A stretch of DNA of 64,000 nucleotides from Streptomyces olindensis (GTDB lineage Bacteria; Actinomycetota; Actinomycetes; Streptomycetales; Streptomycetaceae). The stretch lies in contig JJOH01000108.1 of the NCBI GenBank assembly GCA_000696115.1, positions 3,661-67,660 of the forward strand, in the 5' to 3' direction. The notes under the pieces are model-generated. The model searched no databases. It saw only the letters and a list, made by a program, of their open reading frames with translations, and was not told where the DNA came from. The position numbers were made by a program, and so were the translations under genes. Positions 33,755-44,198 of this stretch are shown piece by piece; position 1 is the stretch's first letter, and each line of letters opens with the position of its first letter.

Positions 33755-34657
33755 TCAGGCGCCGCAGGACCTCAGGAACTTGCGGGTGCGCACCGCGATG
33801 GGCAGCGGCTTGTCCGGCTCGCAGGGGTACATGTCCTGCTCGACGATGGCGAAGAGGTCCACGCCGAGGTTCTGCGCGGCCGCCAGGACCGGTCCCAGCT
33901 CGGGGACGCCGGCGGGCGGTTCGCACATCACACCGCGCGCGACGGCCGGGCCGAACGGGATCTCGTTCTTGACGACGTCGGCGAGGATCTCCGGGTCGAC
34001 CTGCTTGAGGTGCAGGTAGCCGATGCGCTCGCCGTAGGTCTCGATGAGCTTGACGCTGTCGCCGCCGCAGTAGGCGTAGTGCCCGGTGTCCAGGCAGAGG
34101 TTGACGTGGTCGGAGTCGGTCGAGTCGAGGAACTGGTCGACGTGCTCCTCGGTGTCGATGTGGGTGTCGGCGTGCGGGTGGACGACGATGTCCAGGCCGT
34201 ACCTGTCCTTCACCTCGCGGCCGAGGCGCTCCATGCCGGTGGTGAGGTTGCGCCACTGCTCGGTGGTGAGCTCCGGCGGCTCCAGGATCTCGGCGGTCTT
34301 GTCGTCCCGCCAGAAGGACGGGATGACGACGAGGTGCTTGGCGTCCATGGCCTGGGTCAGGGCGGCGACCCGGCTGACCTGCTCCCAGGTGGAGTCCCAT
34401 TCGGACGGGCCGCGGTGCAGTCCGCAGAAGATCGTGCCGGCGGAGACCTGGAGGTTCCGCTTGGTCACCTCGTCGGTGAGCCGGGCCGGGTCGGTGGGCA
34501 GGTAGCCGTAGGGGCCGAGTTCTATCCAGGAGTAGCCGGCCTCGGCGACCTCGTCGAGGAAGCGTTCCCAGGGCACCTGCTGGGGGTCGTCGGGGAACCA
34601 GACGCCCCAGGAGTCGGGGGCGGAGCCGACCCGGATGCGGTCGAGCGCGAGGGCCAT
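33755..34657 (-). CDS. Sugar phosphate isomerase/epimerase family, IolE/IolI-like
   Basis: A 300-aa TIM-barrel protein from ATG at 34655-34657. It contains VGSAPDSWGVWFPDDPQQVP, GYSWIELGPYGYLPTDP, VVHPHADTHIDTEEHVDQFL and CLDTGHYAYCGGD, which supply the Glu, His and Asp metal ligands of the xylose-isomerase-like fold. In this operon it most likely dehydrates or isomerises inosose (IolE or IolI step). The family cannot be split safely by eye. It lies between the ABC ATPase gene (1 bp upstream) and the second dehydrogenase. Confidence 0.82.
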   Translation of the reverse strand: MALALDRIRVGSAPDSWGVWFPDDPQQVPWERFLDEVAEAGYSWIELGPYGYLPTDPARLTDEVTKRNLQVSAGTIFCGLHRGPSEWDSTWEQVSRVAALTQAMDAKHLVVIPSFWRDDKTAEILEPPELTTEQWRNLTTGMERLGREVKDRYGLDIVVHPHADTHIDTEEHVDQFLDSTDSDHVNLCLDTGHYAYCGGDSVKLIETYGERIGYLHLKQVDPEILADVVKNEIPFGPAVARGVMCEPPAGVPELGPVLAAAQNLGVDLFAIVEQDMYPCEPDKPLPIAVRTRKFLRSCGA

Positions 34658-34658
34658 G

Positions 34659-35570
34659 TCAGGACTTTCCTTCCGAGGACGTGGCTACGGGAGCGGTGAG
34701 GTCCCCCTCCTCGGGGAGCTCTTCGACGTCGACGCCGCGGACCTGCGCCAACTCGTGCTTGAGGGAAGCGAGTTCGGCGCCACCGGCCATGTGGTTGGTC
34801 AGCTCTTCGAGGGAGACGTCGCTGCGGGAGGCGGACAGCTCCATGGTGCCCAGGCGCAGGACGCTGAAGTGGTCGCCGACCATGTAGGCGTGGTGGGGGT
34901 TGTGGGTGATGAAGATGACGCCGAGGCCCTTCTCGCGGGCGGCGGCGATGTACTTCAGCACCACGCCGGACTGCTTGACGCCGAGGGCGGCGGTCGGCTC
35001 GTCCAGGATGAGGACGCGGGCGCCGAAGTAGACGGCGCGGGCGATGGCGACGCACTGGCGCTGGCCGCCGGAGAGCGTGCCGATGGGCTGCTCCAGGTCG
35101 TCCAGGACGATGCCCATGGCGCGCAGCTCCTCGTCCGCGGTCTTCTTCATCCGCTCGATGTCGAGACGGCGCAGCGGCCAGGGGCCCTTGGTCATCTCGG
35201 AGCCGAGGAAGAAGTTGCGCCACACCGGCATCAGCGGGACGACGGCGAGGTCCTGGTAGACGGTGGCGATGCCCTTGTCGAGGGCCTCGCGCGGGGTGGA
35301 GAAGCGCACCGGTTCGCCGTCGACGAGGAACTCGCCCTCGGTGTGCTGGTGCAGCCCCGAAATGATCTTGATGAGGGTGGACTTGCCGGCGCCGTTGTCG
35401 CCGAGGACGCAGGTCACCTTGCCGGGGTGGACCTCGAGGCTCACGCCGTGCAGGGCGCGGATGTTGCCGTAGGACTTGCCGGCGCCGCGGAGTTCCACGA
35501 GGGGGCGGTCCCCGGCGGGCGGGGTGTCCTTCAGGACGGCACCGTGGGTGCCGGTTTCGTTGCTGGTCAT
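34659..35570 (-). CDS. CUT2-type sugar/inositol ABC importer, ATPase subunit
   Basis: A 303-aa protein from ATG at 35568-35570, with GGAGGT 9 bp before it. It has Walker A GDNGAGKST, the signature LSGGQRQ, Walker B VLILDEPTAA and switch VIFITHNPHHAY. It carries a single nucleotide-binding domain, whereas RbsA/XylG-type ATPases usually carry two (about 500 aa), so it should work as a homodimer. It is the third gene of the operon: binding protein, permease, ATPase, isomerase, dehydrogenase. Inositol is the likely cargo, from context. Confidence 0.9.
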   Translation of the reverse strand: MTSNETGTHGAVLKDTPPAGDRPLVELRGAGKSYGNIRALHGVSLEVHPGKVTCVLGDNGAGKSTLIKIISGLHQHTEGEFLVDGEPVRFSTPREALDKGIATVYQDLAVVPLMPVWRNFFLGSEMTKGPWPLRRLDIERMKKTADEELRAMGIVLDDLEQPIGTLSGGQRQCVAIARAVYFGARVLILDEPTAALGVKQSGVVLKYIAAAREKGLGVIFITHNPHHAYMVGDHFSVLRLGTMELSASRSDVSLEELTNHMAGGAELASLKHELAQVRGVDVEELPEEGDLTAPVATSSEGKS

Positions 35571-35575
35571 CGCGG

Positions 35576-36652
35576 TCACCTCCGGGTCGCCGTGCGCTGG
35601 ACCCACAGATTGATGAGGACGGCGCCGAGGAGCATCACGCCGAGGAAGGCCTTGAACCAGTCCGGGTTCCAGCCGGCGTAGACGATGCCCTGCTGCACCA
35701 TGCCGAACATGAAGGCGCCGAAGACCGGGCCGATCGCGGAGCCGTAGCCACCGGTGAGCAGACAGCCGCCGATGACGGCCGCGGCGATGTAGATGAGCTC
35801 CTGGCCCACGCCCTCGCCGGACTGCACGGTGTTGAAGGAGAACAGCTGGTGCATGCCGACGAACCAGGCGCCGAAGCCGACCAGCATGAACAGGGAGATC
35901 TTGGTGAACGTCACGGGCACGCCGACGGCCCGCGCGGAGTCCTTGTTGCCGCCGACGGCGAAGATCCAGTTGCCGTACTTGGTGCGCAGCAGCACCCAGG
36001 TCGCCAGCGCGGCGAACACCAGCCACCACACCACGGTGATCTTGACGTTGACCCCGCCGACCTCGAACGTCGAGGCGAAGAGCTTCTGCGCCTGGGTGAA
36101 GCCGTCCATGTCGCTGATGTCGTCGGTGGCGACGTTGCCGGTGACCAGCTTGGTCACCGCGAGGTTCACACCCTGCAGGATCAGGAACGTGCCGAGGGTG
36201 ACCAGGAAGCTCGGCAGGCCCGTCTTGACGAGCATCCAGCCGTTGAAGGCGCCGATGGCCAGCGAGACGAGCAGGGCGACGATGACGCCGACCCAGACGT
36301 TCATGGTCAGCTGGTAGCTGAGCATCGACGCGGTCAGCGCCGAGGTGATCACGGCGACACCGGCGGACAGGTCGAACTCGCCGCCGATCATCAGCAGCGC
36401 GACCGGCAGGGCCATGATCCCGATGGTCGACGACTGGTACAGGATGTTCGCCATCGAGCTGCCGTCGCGCACGGGCGGCGCGGCGAACAGGAAGAACACG
36501 AGCACGGCGACGGCGCCGAGGAAGACACCGACCTCGGGCCGGGCGAGCAGCCGCAGGGCGAGCGGCCGCTGCCGGGTCCGGCCGTCGGACTGCTTCTGGC
36601 CGGGGGCCGGCGGTGTGTCCACCGCCGGCGCAGCCTGTTGGGTCATGCTCAT
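35576..36652 (-). CDS. CUT2-type sugar/inositol ABC importer, permease
   Basis: A 358-aa membrane protein from ATG at 36650-36652, overlapping the binding-protein stop (ATGA). After a 35-residue polar N-terminus come about nine to ten hydrophobic helices. The family pattern ALLMIGGEFDLSAGVAVITS and the loop AVGGNKDSARAVGVPVTFTK match RbsC/XylH permeases. It forms the membrane channel with the ATPase encoded just downstream. Confidence 0.92.
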   Translation of the reverse strand: MSMTQQAAPAVDTPPAPGQKQSDGRTRQRPLALRLLARPEVGVFLGAVAVLVFFLFAAPPVRDGSSMANILYQSSTIGIMALPVALLMIGGEFDLSAGVAVITSALTASMLSYQLTMNVWVGVIVALLVSLAIGAFNGWMLVKTGLPSFLVTLGTFLILQGVNLAVTKLVTGNVATDDISDMDGFTQAQKLFASTFEVGGVNVKITVVWWLVFAALATWVLLRTKYGNWIFAVGGNKDSARAVGVPVTFTKISLFMLVGFGAWFVGMHQLFSFNTVQSGEGVGQELIYIAAAVIGGCLLTGGYGSAIGPVFGAFMFGMVQQGIVYAGWNPDWFKAFLGVMLLGAVLINLWVQRTATRR

Positions 36653-37671
36653 CACCGGGTGCCCTTCGCGGCGAACTCCCCGATCTTGTCGACGTTGGAC
36701 TTGTCGACGAAGGCCGGGCCGGTCAGCACGGGCTGCTCGCCGCCGCCGCTGTAGTTGCCGTTGTTCTTGTAGAGCCACAGGCCGTCGACGGCCAGGTAGC
36801 CCTGGAGGTAGGGCTGCTGGTCGACGGCGAACTGGATGGAGTCGTTCTTGATGGCCTTGATGAGGTCCTTGTTGAGGTCGAAGGTGGCGACCTTCGCCTT
36901 GCTGCCGGCGTCGGAGACCGACTGCACCGCGGTCAGCGCGAAGGGCGCGCCGAGGGTGACGACGTAGTCGATCGACGGGTCCTGCTTGAGCTTGGCGGTG
37001 ATCGTCGACTTCACGGACGGCATGTCGGTGCCGTTGACGTTCTGCGGGTCGACCTTGCCCTCGAAGGTCTTCGCCACGCCGTCACAGCGCTGCGTCAGGC
37101 CGACGTTGCCCTGCTCCTGCATGACGCAGAGGACCTTCTTGGCGCCGACCTCGTTCAGCTTCTTGCCGAAGGCCTCGCCCGCGACGGACTCGTCCTGGCC
37201 GAAGAACTCCAGCAGGTTGAGCTTCTTCCAGTCGCTCAGGCCGGAGTTGAGGCCGACGACGGGTATGCCGGCCTTCTCGGCCTTGCCTATGACGCCCTTG
37301 AGCGCGTCCGGCTTGGCGAGGGTGACCGCGATGCCGTCGACCTTCTGGTCGATCGCGTTCTGGACCAGGTTGGCCTGGTTGCCCGCGTTCGGGTCGGCGG
37401 AGTAGACGAGCTTGATGTTGTCCTTGGCGGCCGCGGCCTCCGCGCCCTTGCGGACGGTGTCCCAGAAGGTGTCACCGGGCGCCTGGTGGGTGACGAGGGC
37501 GACGGTCATACGGGGCGTCGTCGCCTTGCCGGCGGAGGCGTTCGCGGCGCCTTCCTCGGACTTCTTGCCCCCGGAACTGCTGGAGCAGCCGGCGAGGGTC
37601 AGGGCCGCCGCTGCGGCCACGGCGACGACGGGCGCGAACCTGCGGGAGCGGGGGTGAGAAGAGCGGTCCAT
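36652..37671 (-). CDS. CUT2-type sugar/inositol-binding lipoprotein
   Basis: A 339-aa protein from ATG at 37669-37671 with AGGAAAG upstream; a GTG at 37681-37683 is less likely. The signal (RRFAPVVAVAAAAALTLAGC) ends in the lipobox LAGC. The mature part follows the ribose-binding fold (VALVTHQAPGDTFWDTVRKG, then GIAVTLAKPDALKGVIGKAE and ATFDLNKDLIKAIKN). It should capture inositol or a related cyclitol outside the membrane. It heads the importer operon and is transcribed from the inverted-repeat control region upstream. Confidence 0.92.
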   Translation of the reverse strand: MDRSSHPRSRRFAPVVAVAAAAALTLAGCSSSSGGKKSEEGAANASAGKATTPRMTVALVTHQAPGDTFWDTVRKGAEAAAAKDNIKLVYSADPNAGNQANLVQNAIDQKVDGIAVTLAKPDALKGVIGKAEKAGIPVVGLNSGLSDWKKLNLLEFFGQDESVAGEAFGKKLNEVGAKKVLCVMQEQGNVGLTQRCDGVAKTFEGKVDPQNVNGTDMPSVKSTITAKLKQDPSIDYVVTLGAPFALTAVQSVSDAGSKAKVATFDLNKDLIKAIKNDSIQFAVDQQPYLQGYLAVDGLWLYKNNGNYSGGGEQPVLTGPAFVDKSNVDKIGEFAAKGTR

Positions 37672-37814
37672 CTTTCCTGGCACCTCACTGTGCTACTGCG
37701 GGGGAAAGGAAGGGATCACGAAGGGATCCGTGGTCCCGGAGCCTTACGGAGTCCGGATCATGATGCCGCAAACCGACTGTTGCGATGGCACGGGATACAA
37801 GCCCCTGCCGCGCC

Positions 37815-37884
37815 CGCTGTCAATACTTTGTTAAGACATCATTTCACAAGCAGGTCCGAATGTAAGTACAAAGTATTGACAGCG
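37815..37884. promoter_or_regulatory. Divergent inositol control region with 17-bp inverted arms
   Basis: CGCTGTCAATACTTTGT (37815-37831) and ACAAAGTATTGACAGCG (37868-37884) are perfect complements, 36 bp apart. Each holds TTGACA facing outward. For iolC, TTGACA (37876-37881) and CTACAC (37899-37904) have a 17-bp gap. For the importer, TTGACA (complement of 37818-37823) and TGTATC (complement of 37794-37799) have an 18-bp gap. The palindrome TGTAAGTACA (37861-37870) lies inside. The whole gap, 37672-37993, holds no gene; besides these elements I see nothing else in it. Confidence 0.8.
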
Positions 37885-37993
37885 CCGCCCTCCGGGACCT
37901 ACACCTGGGGGGCGGCAGGTCCCGTGGATCCACGCCCCCACCGTGTCAGGGCGCCCCGGAGCCCGCATCCCCAGCTTCCCGAGGAGGTCGCGC

Positions 37994-38971
37994 ATGGCCG
38001 AGCCAGCCCAGTATTTCGATGTGATCACGATGGGCCGCATCGGGGTCGACCTCTATCCCCTGCAGACCGGCGTGCCCCTGGCCCAGGTGGAGACGTTCGG
38101 GAAATTCCTGGGAGGTTCCGCGGCCAATGTGGCGGTCGCCGCGGCCCGCCTCGGACGCCGCACGGCCGTGATCACGCGCACCGGCGACGACCCCTTCGGC
38201 ACGTACCTGCACGAGGAGCTGCGGGGCTTCGGCGTCGATGACCGCTGGGTCACCCCGGTCGCCGCGTACCCGACGCCGATCACCTTCTGCGAGATCTTCC
38301 CGCCGGACGACTTCCCGCTGTACTTCTACCGCCGTCCCAGGGCCCCGGACCTGGAGATCCACACCGACGAGCTGGACTTCTTCGCGATCCGCGGGGCCCG
38401 GATCTTCTGGATCACCGGCACCGGCCTGAGCGAGGAGCCCAGCCGCTCCGCCACGCTCGCCGCCCTCAAGGCCCGCGACAAGTCCGGGATCACCGTCTTC
38501 GACCTCGACTGGCGCCCGATGTTCTGGGGCGACCCCGAGGAGGCCCGCCCGTACTACCGCGAGGCCCTGCGCCACGCCACGGTCGCGGTCGGCAACCTCG
38601 ACGAGTGCGAGATCGCCACCGGCGTGCGCGAGCCGCAGGCCTGCGCGGACGCCCTGCTGGAGGCGGGCGTGGAGCTGGCCGTCGTCAAGCAGGGGCCCAA
38701 GGGCGTGCTGGCCGTGCACCGGGACGGCACCCGGGCCGAGGTGCCGCCGGTGCCGGTCGAGGTCGTCAACGGCCTGGGCGCCGGTGACGCCTTCGGCGGT
38801 TCGCTCTGCCACGGCCTGCTCGCCGGCTGGGAGCTGGAGCGGACCATGCGCCACGCCAACGCCGCCGGCGCCCTCGTCGCCTCCCGCCTCGCCTGCTCCT
38901 CCGCGATGCCCACCGAGTCCGAGGTCGAGGACCTCCTCGCCGGGGTGCCGTCGCCGAGCCCGAGCCACTGA
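37994..38971 (+). CDS. iolC: 5-dehydro-2-deoxygluconokinase
   Basis: A 325-aa PfkB-family kinase from ATG at 37994 with GAGGAGG upstream. FDVITMGRIGVDLYPLQTGV and FGKFLGGSAANVAVAAARLG are characteristic of IolC. The C-terminal PfkB signature NGLGAGDAFGGSLCHGLL has the catalytic Asp. It phosphorylates 5-dehydro-2-deoxy-D-gluconate in inositol breakdown. It is the first gene of the plus-strand iolC-aldolase-iolB-iolD-mmsA-GntR operon; the next gene starts 13 bp later. Confidence 0.94.
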   Translation: MAEPAQYFDVITMGRIGVDLYPLQTGVPLAQVETFGKFLGGSAANVAVAAARLGRRTAVITRTGDDPFGTYLHEELRGFGVDDRWVTPVAAYPTPITFCEIFPPDDFPLYFYRRPRAPDLEIHTDELDFFAIRGARIFWITGTGLSEEPSRSATLAALKARDKSGITVFDLDWRPMFWGDPEEARPYYREALRHATVAVGNLDECEIATGVREPQACADALLEAGVELAVVKQGPKGVLAVHRDGTRAEVPPVPVEVVNGLGAGDAFGGSLCHGLLAGWELERTMRHANAAGALVASRLACSSAMPTESEVEDLLAGVPSPSPSH

Positions 38972-38984
38972 AACGGAGCCCTCC

Positions 38985-39863
38985 TTGAACATCGGCATCC
39001 CCGACCTCACCACGGTCAGAGCCCGGCACCCCGAGGCCGTCGCCGAGGCGGCGGCCCGCCGGGCGCGCCGCCCGCTGATCGGCGACAGCGGCCGGCTGAT
39101 GATCGTGGCCGCCGACCACCCGGCGCGCGGCGCCCTCGGGGTCGGCGACCGGCGGCTGGCCATGGCCCACCGCGCGGACCTGCTGGAGCGGCTGTGCACC
39201 GCGCTGGCGCGGCCCGGCGTCGACGGGGTGCTCGCCACCGCCGACATCCTGGAGGACCTGCTCCTGCTCGGCGTGCTGGAGAACAAGGTCGTCATGGGCT
39301 CGATGAACCGCGGCGGCCTCGCCGGGGCCGCCTTCGAGATGGACGACCGCTTCACCGGCCACCGCGCCGAGGACATCGCCCGCCTCCGCTTCGACGCGGG
39401 CAAGCTCCTGGTCCGCATCGACTACGACGACCCGGGCTCGCTCACCACGCTGGAGTCCACCGCCCGGGCGATCGACGCCATGGCCGCCCACCGGCTCCCC
39501 CTGTTCGTCGAGCCGTTCCTCTCCCGGCGCGTCGACGGCAGGGTCCGCAACGACCTGTCCGCCGAGGCCGTCACCAAGTCGATCGCGATCGCCTCCGGCC
39601 TGGGCGGCACCTCCGCCTACACCTGGCTGAAGCTCCCCGTCACCGACGACCCGGACGACATGGCCGAGGTCCTGGAGACCTCCACCCTGCCCGTCGTCCT
39701 GCTCGGCGGCGAGGTCGGGGACGACCAGGAGGGCGCCTACGAACGCTGGCGCAAGGCCCTGCGGCTGCCCACCGTCCAGGGCATGGTCGTCGGACGGTCG
39801 CTGCTCCACCCGGCCGAGGGCAGCGTGGAAGAAGCGGTGGACACGGCCGTCGGCCTGTTGTGA
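38985..39863 (+). CDS. Cgl0159-type (beta/alpha)8 aldolase-like protein
   Basis: A 292-aa protein; the only start matching the homologous N-terminus (NIGIPDLTTVRARHPEAVAE) is TTG at 38985, with GGAG 5-8 bp upstream. MIVAADHPARGALGVGDRRL and KVVMGSMNRGGLAGAAFEMDDRFTG are hallmarks of the Cgl0159 family found in actinobacterial inositol clusters, and KLPVTDDPDDM resembles a class I aldolase lysine segment. It probably takes the place of IolJ, splitting the IolC product to dihydroxyacetone phosphate and malonate semialdehyde; that assignment is inferred from position. Confidence 0.85.
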   Translation: MNIGIPDLTTVRARHPEAVAEAAARRARRPLIGDSGRLMIVAADHPARGALGVGDRRLAMAHRADLLERLCTALARPGVDGVLATADILEDLLLLGVLENKVVMGSMNRGGLAGAAFEMDDRFTGHRAEDIARLRFDAGKLLVRIDYDDPGSLTTLESTARAIDAMAAHRLPLFVEPFLSRRVDGRVRNDLSAEAVTKSIAIASGLGGTSAYTWLKLPVTDDPDDMAEVLETSTLPVVLLGGEVGDDQEGAYERWRKALRLPTVQGMVVGRSLLHPAEGSVEEAVDTAVGLL

Positions 39864-39877
39864 TCCCGGAGGATGCC

Positions 39878-40771
39878 ATGACGTACCACCTTCCCGCCGG
39901 CAAGGCGCTCGGCGGCCCCTACGTCGTCGACGTCACGCCCGAGAAGGCCGGCTGGGGCCACTCGAGCCTGCGGGTGCTGGAGCTGCCGCCGGGCGGCTCC
40001 CACACCTTCGACACCGGCGACAGCGAATGGATCGTCGTCCCGCTGAGCGGTGCCTGCACGGTCGCGTCCGCCGACGACTTCGGCCAGGACACCTTCGAGC
40101 TGCACGGCCGCCCCGACGTGTTCAGCGCGGTGAGCGACTTCGCCTACGTGCCGCGCGACGCCCGGACGACCGTCACGTCCGCCGCGGGCGGCCGGTTCGC
40201 GGTGACCGGCGCGCGCTGCACCCGCCGCCTGCCCGCCCGCTACGGACCGGCCTCCGAGGTGCCGGTGGAGCTGCGCGGCACCGGGAACTGCTCACGGCAG
40301 GTCAACAACTTCGGCGCGGCCGGGGTCTTCGAGTGCGACAAGCTCATCGCGGTCGAGGTGATCACCCCGGGCGGCAACTGGTCGTCGTTCCCGCCGCACA
40401 AGCACGACGAGCACCGGCCGGGCGAGGAGTCCGTGCTGGAAGAGATCTACTACTTCGAGTTCGCCGGCCACGACGGCGTCCCCGGCCTCGGCTACCAGCG
40501 CGTCTCCCCCTCCGGCCCCGGCCGGGACACCGACGTGCTCGCGGAGGTCCGCGACGGTGACGTCGTCCTCATCCCGGACGGCTGGCACGGCCCCTCGATG
40601 GCCACGCCCGGCCACCACATGTACTACCTCAACATCATGGCGGGCCCGGAAGCCGAGCGCGCCTGGCTGATCTGCGACCACCCCGACCACGCCTGGGTCC
40701 GCGACACCTGGCCGGACCAGCCGGTCGACCCCCGGCTCCCCCTCTACACCGCCCCGGAGACCTCCGTATGA
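39878..40771 (+). CDS. iolB: 5-deoxyglucuronate isomerase
   Basis: A 297-aa protein from ATG at 39878 with CGGAGG upstream. It is a bicupin with the metal-binding set SFPPHKHDEHRPGEESVLEE (His, His and Glu) and a C-terminal His in GWHGPSMATPGHHMYYLNIM, as in IolB. It converts 5-deoxy-D-glucuronate to 5-dehydro-2-deoxygluconate. Its stop overlaps the iolD ATG by 4 bp. Confidence 0.94.
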   Translation: MTYHLPAGKALGGPYVVDVTPEKAGWGHSSLRVLELPPGGSHTFDTGDSEWIVVPLSGACTVASADDFGQDTFELHGRPDVFSAVSDFAYVPRDARTTVTSAAGGRFAVTGARCTRRLPARYGPASEVPVELRGTGNCSRQVNNFGAAGVFECDKLIAVEVITPGGNWSSFPPHKHDEHRPGEESVLEEIYYFEFAGHDGVPGLGYQRVSPSGPGRDTDVLAEVRDGDVVLIPDGWHGPSMATPGHHMYYLNIMAGPEAERAWLICDHPDHAWVRDTWPDQPVDPRLPLYTAPETSV

Positions 40772-42639
40772 GCGCCCGCACCCGCCGCCTCACGACCGCC
40801 CAGGCCCTGGTGCGGTTCCTGTCCGCCCAGTACACCGAGCGGGACGGCGTGCGCCGCCGCCTGATCGCCGGGACCTGGGGCATCTTCGGCCATGGCAACG
40901 TTGCCGGGGTCGGCCAGGCGCTGGTCGAGTACGCCGACGTGATGCCGTTCCACCAGGGCCGCAACGAGCAGTCCATGGTGCACGCGGCGGTGGGTTACGC
41001 CCGGCAGCTCAACCGCCTGTCCGCGCAGGCGGTGACGACCTCCATCGGCCCGGGCGCCACCAACCTGGTCACCGGCGCCGCGCTCGCCACGATCAACCGC
41101 CTGCCGGTGCTGCTCCTGCCCGGCGACTACTTCGCCACGCACTCCGCCGACCCGCTGCTCCAGCAGCTGGAACACCCGGTCGAGGCCGACGTGTCCGTCA
41201 ACGACACCCTCCGCCCGGTCTCGCGCTACTTCGACCGGATCACCCGCCCCGAGGCGCTGATCCCCTCGGCGCTCCAGGCGATGCGCGTGCTGGCCGACCC
41301 GGCCGAGACGGGAGCGGTGACGCTGGCCCTCCCCCAGGACGTGCAGGCGGAGGCGTACGACTGGCCGGAGGAGTTCTTCGCCGAGCGCGTGTGGTCCGTA
41401 CGGCGTCCCGCGCCGGACCCGGTGGAACTGACCGCTGCCGTCGAGGCGATCCGGTCGGCCGAACGCCCGTTGATCGTGGCGGGCGGCGGCGTCCACCACA
41501 GCGAGGCCGAGGCGGCGCTGAAGGCGTTCGTCGAGGCCACGGGCATCCCGGTCGCCTCCACCCAGGCGGGCAAGGGCTCGCTGCGCCACGACCACCCCGC
41601 CGACCTCGGCGGCATCGGCCACACCGGCACGGCCGTCAGCGACGACCTCGCCCGCACGGCCGACCTCGTGATCGGCGTCGGCACCCGCTACACCGACTTC
41701 ACGACGGCCTCCGGCACGCTCTTCCAGCACCCGGACGTGCGGTTCCTGAACCTCAACGTCACCGGCTTCGACGCGCACAAGCTGGCGGCGCGCACGCTGG
41801 TCTGCGACGCGCGGACGGGTCTCGAACAGCTCCTGGAGGCGCTCTCCGGCCACCGGGTGAACGAGGACTACGTCGCCGAGTACCGCGCCGGGAAGGCCCG
41901 CTGGGACGAGGTCGTCGAGGCCGCCTACCGCGCCGCCGACGACAGCGCCGTCCCGACCCAGACGCAGGTGCTCGGCGCGCTGGACGCCGCCGTCGGCGAC
42001 GACGACGTGGTGATCAACGCGGCCGGGTCCCTCCCCGGCGACCTGCACAAACTGTGGCGCTCCCGCAGCCCGCGCCAGTACCACCTGGAGTACGGCTACT
42101 CCTGCATGGGCTACGAGATCCCGGCCGGCATCGGCGTCCAGCAGGCCGCCCCCGGCACCCCGGTGTGGGCACTGGTCGGCGACGGCACCTACCTGATGAT
42201 GCCGACGGAGATCGTCACGGCCGTCCAGGAGGGCCTGCCGCTCAACATCGTCCTCATCCAGAACCACGGCTACGCCTCCATCGGCGGCCTGTCGGAGGAG
42301 ACCGGCGGCGAACGCTTCGGCACCGCCTACCGCTTCCGGGCCGCCGACGGCACCTTCACCGGCGCCCCGCTCCCCGTCGACCTGGCCGCGAACGCCGCGA
42401 GCCTCGGCATGGACGTCCTGCGCGCCAAGACCGTGCGCGAGCTGCGCGAGGCCCTGGCGGCGGCCCGCGCCTCCGACCGGCCGACCTGCGTCTACGTCGA
42501 GACCGACCCGGCCCCGACCGCACCCCCGGCGGAGGCCTGGTGGGACGTGCCGGTCGCCGAGACCGCCTCCCGCGAGGCGGCCGTCGAGGCCCGCGAGCGC
42601 TACGACCGCCAGGTGGCAGACCGCCGCCGCCACCTCTGA
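40768..42639 (+). CDS. iolD: 3D-(3,5/4)-trihydroxycyclohexane-1,2-dione hydrolase
   Basis: A 623-aa thiamine-diphosphate enzyme. The N-terminal domain begins TTAQALVRFLSAQYTERDGV, with the catalytic Glu region near GRNEQSMVHAAVGYA. The central domain has PLIVAGGGVHHSEAEAAL. The C-terminal ThDP motif is VGDGTYLMMPTEI through LIQNHGYASIGGLS. It opens the cyclohexane ring made from inosose, producing 5-deoxyglucuronate. The length is normal for IolD. It is coupled to iolB by an ATGA overlap. Confidence 0.95.
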   Translation: MSARTRRLTTAQALVRFLSAQYTERDGVRRRLIAGTWGIFGHGNVAGVGQALVEYADVMPFHQGRNEQSMVHAAVGYARQLNRLSAQAVTTSIGPGATNLVTGAALATINRLPVLLLPGDYFATHSADPLLQQLEHPVEADVSVNDTLRPVSRYFDRITRPEALIPSALQAMRVLADPAETGAVTLALPQDVQAEAYDWPEEFFAERVWSVRRPAPDPVELTAAVEAIRSAERPLIVAGGGVHHSEAEAALKAFVEATGIPVASTQAGKGSLRHDHPADLGGIGHTGTAVSDDLARTADLVIGVGTRYTDFTTASGTLFQHPDVRFLNLNVTGFDAHKLAARTLVCDARTGLEQLLEALSGHRVNEDYVAEYRAGKARWDEVVEAAYRAADDSAVPTQTQVLGALDAAVGDDDVVINAAGSLPGDLHKLWRSRSPRQYHLEYGYSCMGYEIPAGIGVQQAAPGTPVWALVGDGTYLMMPTEIVTAVQEGLPLNIVLIQNHGYASIGGLSEETGGERFGTAYRFRAADGTFTGAPLPVDLAANAASLGMDVLRAKTVRELREALAAARASDRPTCVYVETDPAPTAPPAEAWWDVPVAETASREAAVEARERYDRQVADRRRHL

Positions 42640-42683
42640 CCCCCTCCGTTCCTCCCCGGCTCCCCGAAAGGCCCGTGCGCACC

Positions 42684-44177
<1,494 letters not shown>

Positions 44178-44198
44178 CACCCGGAGGGGGGTTCGTCC

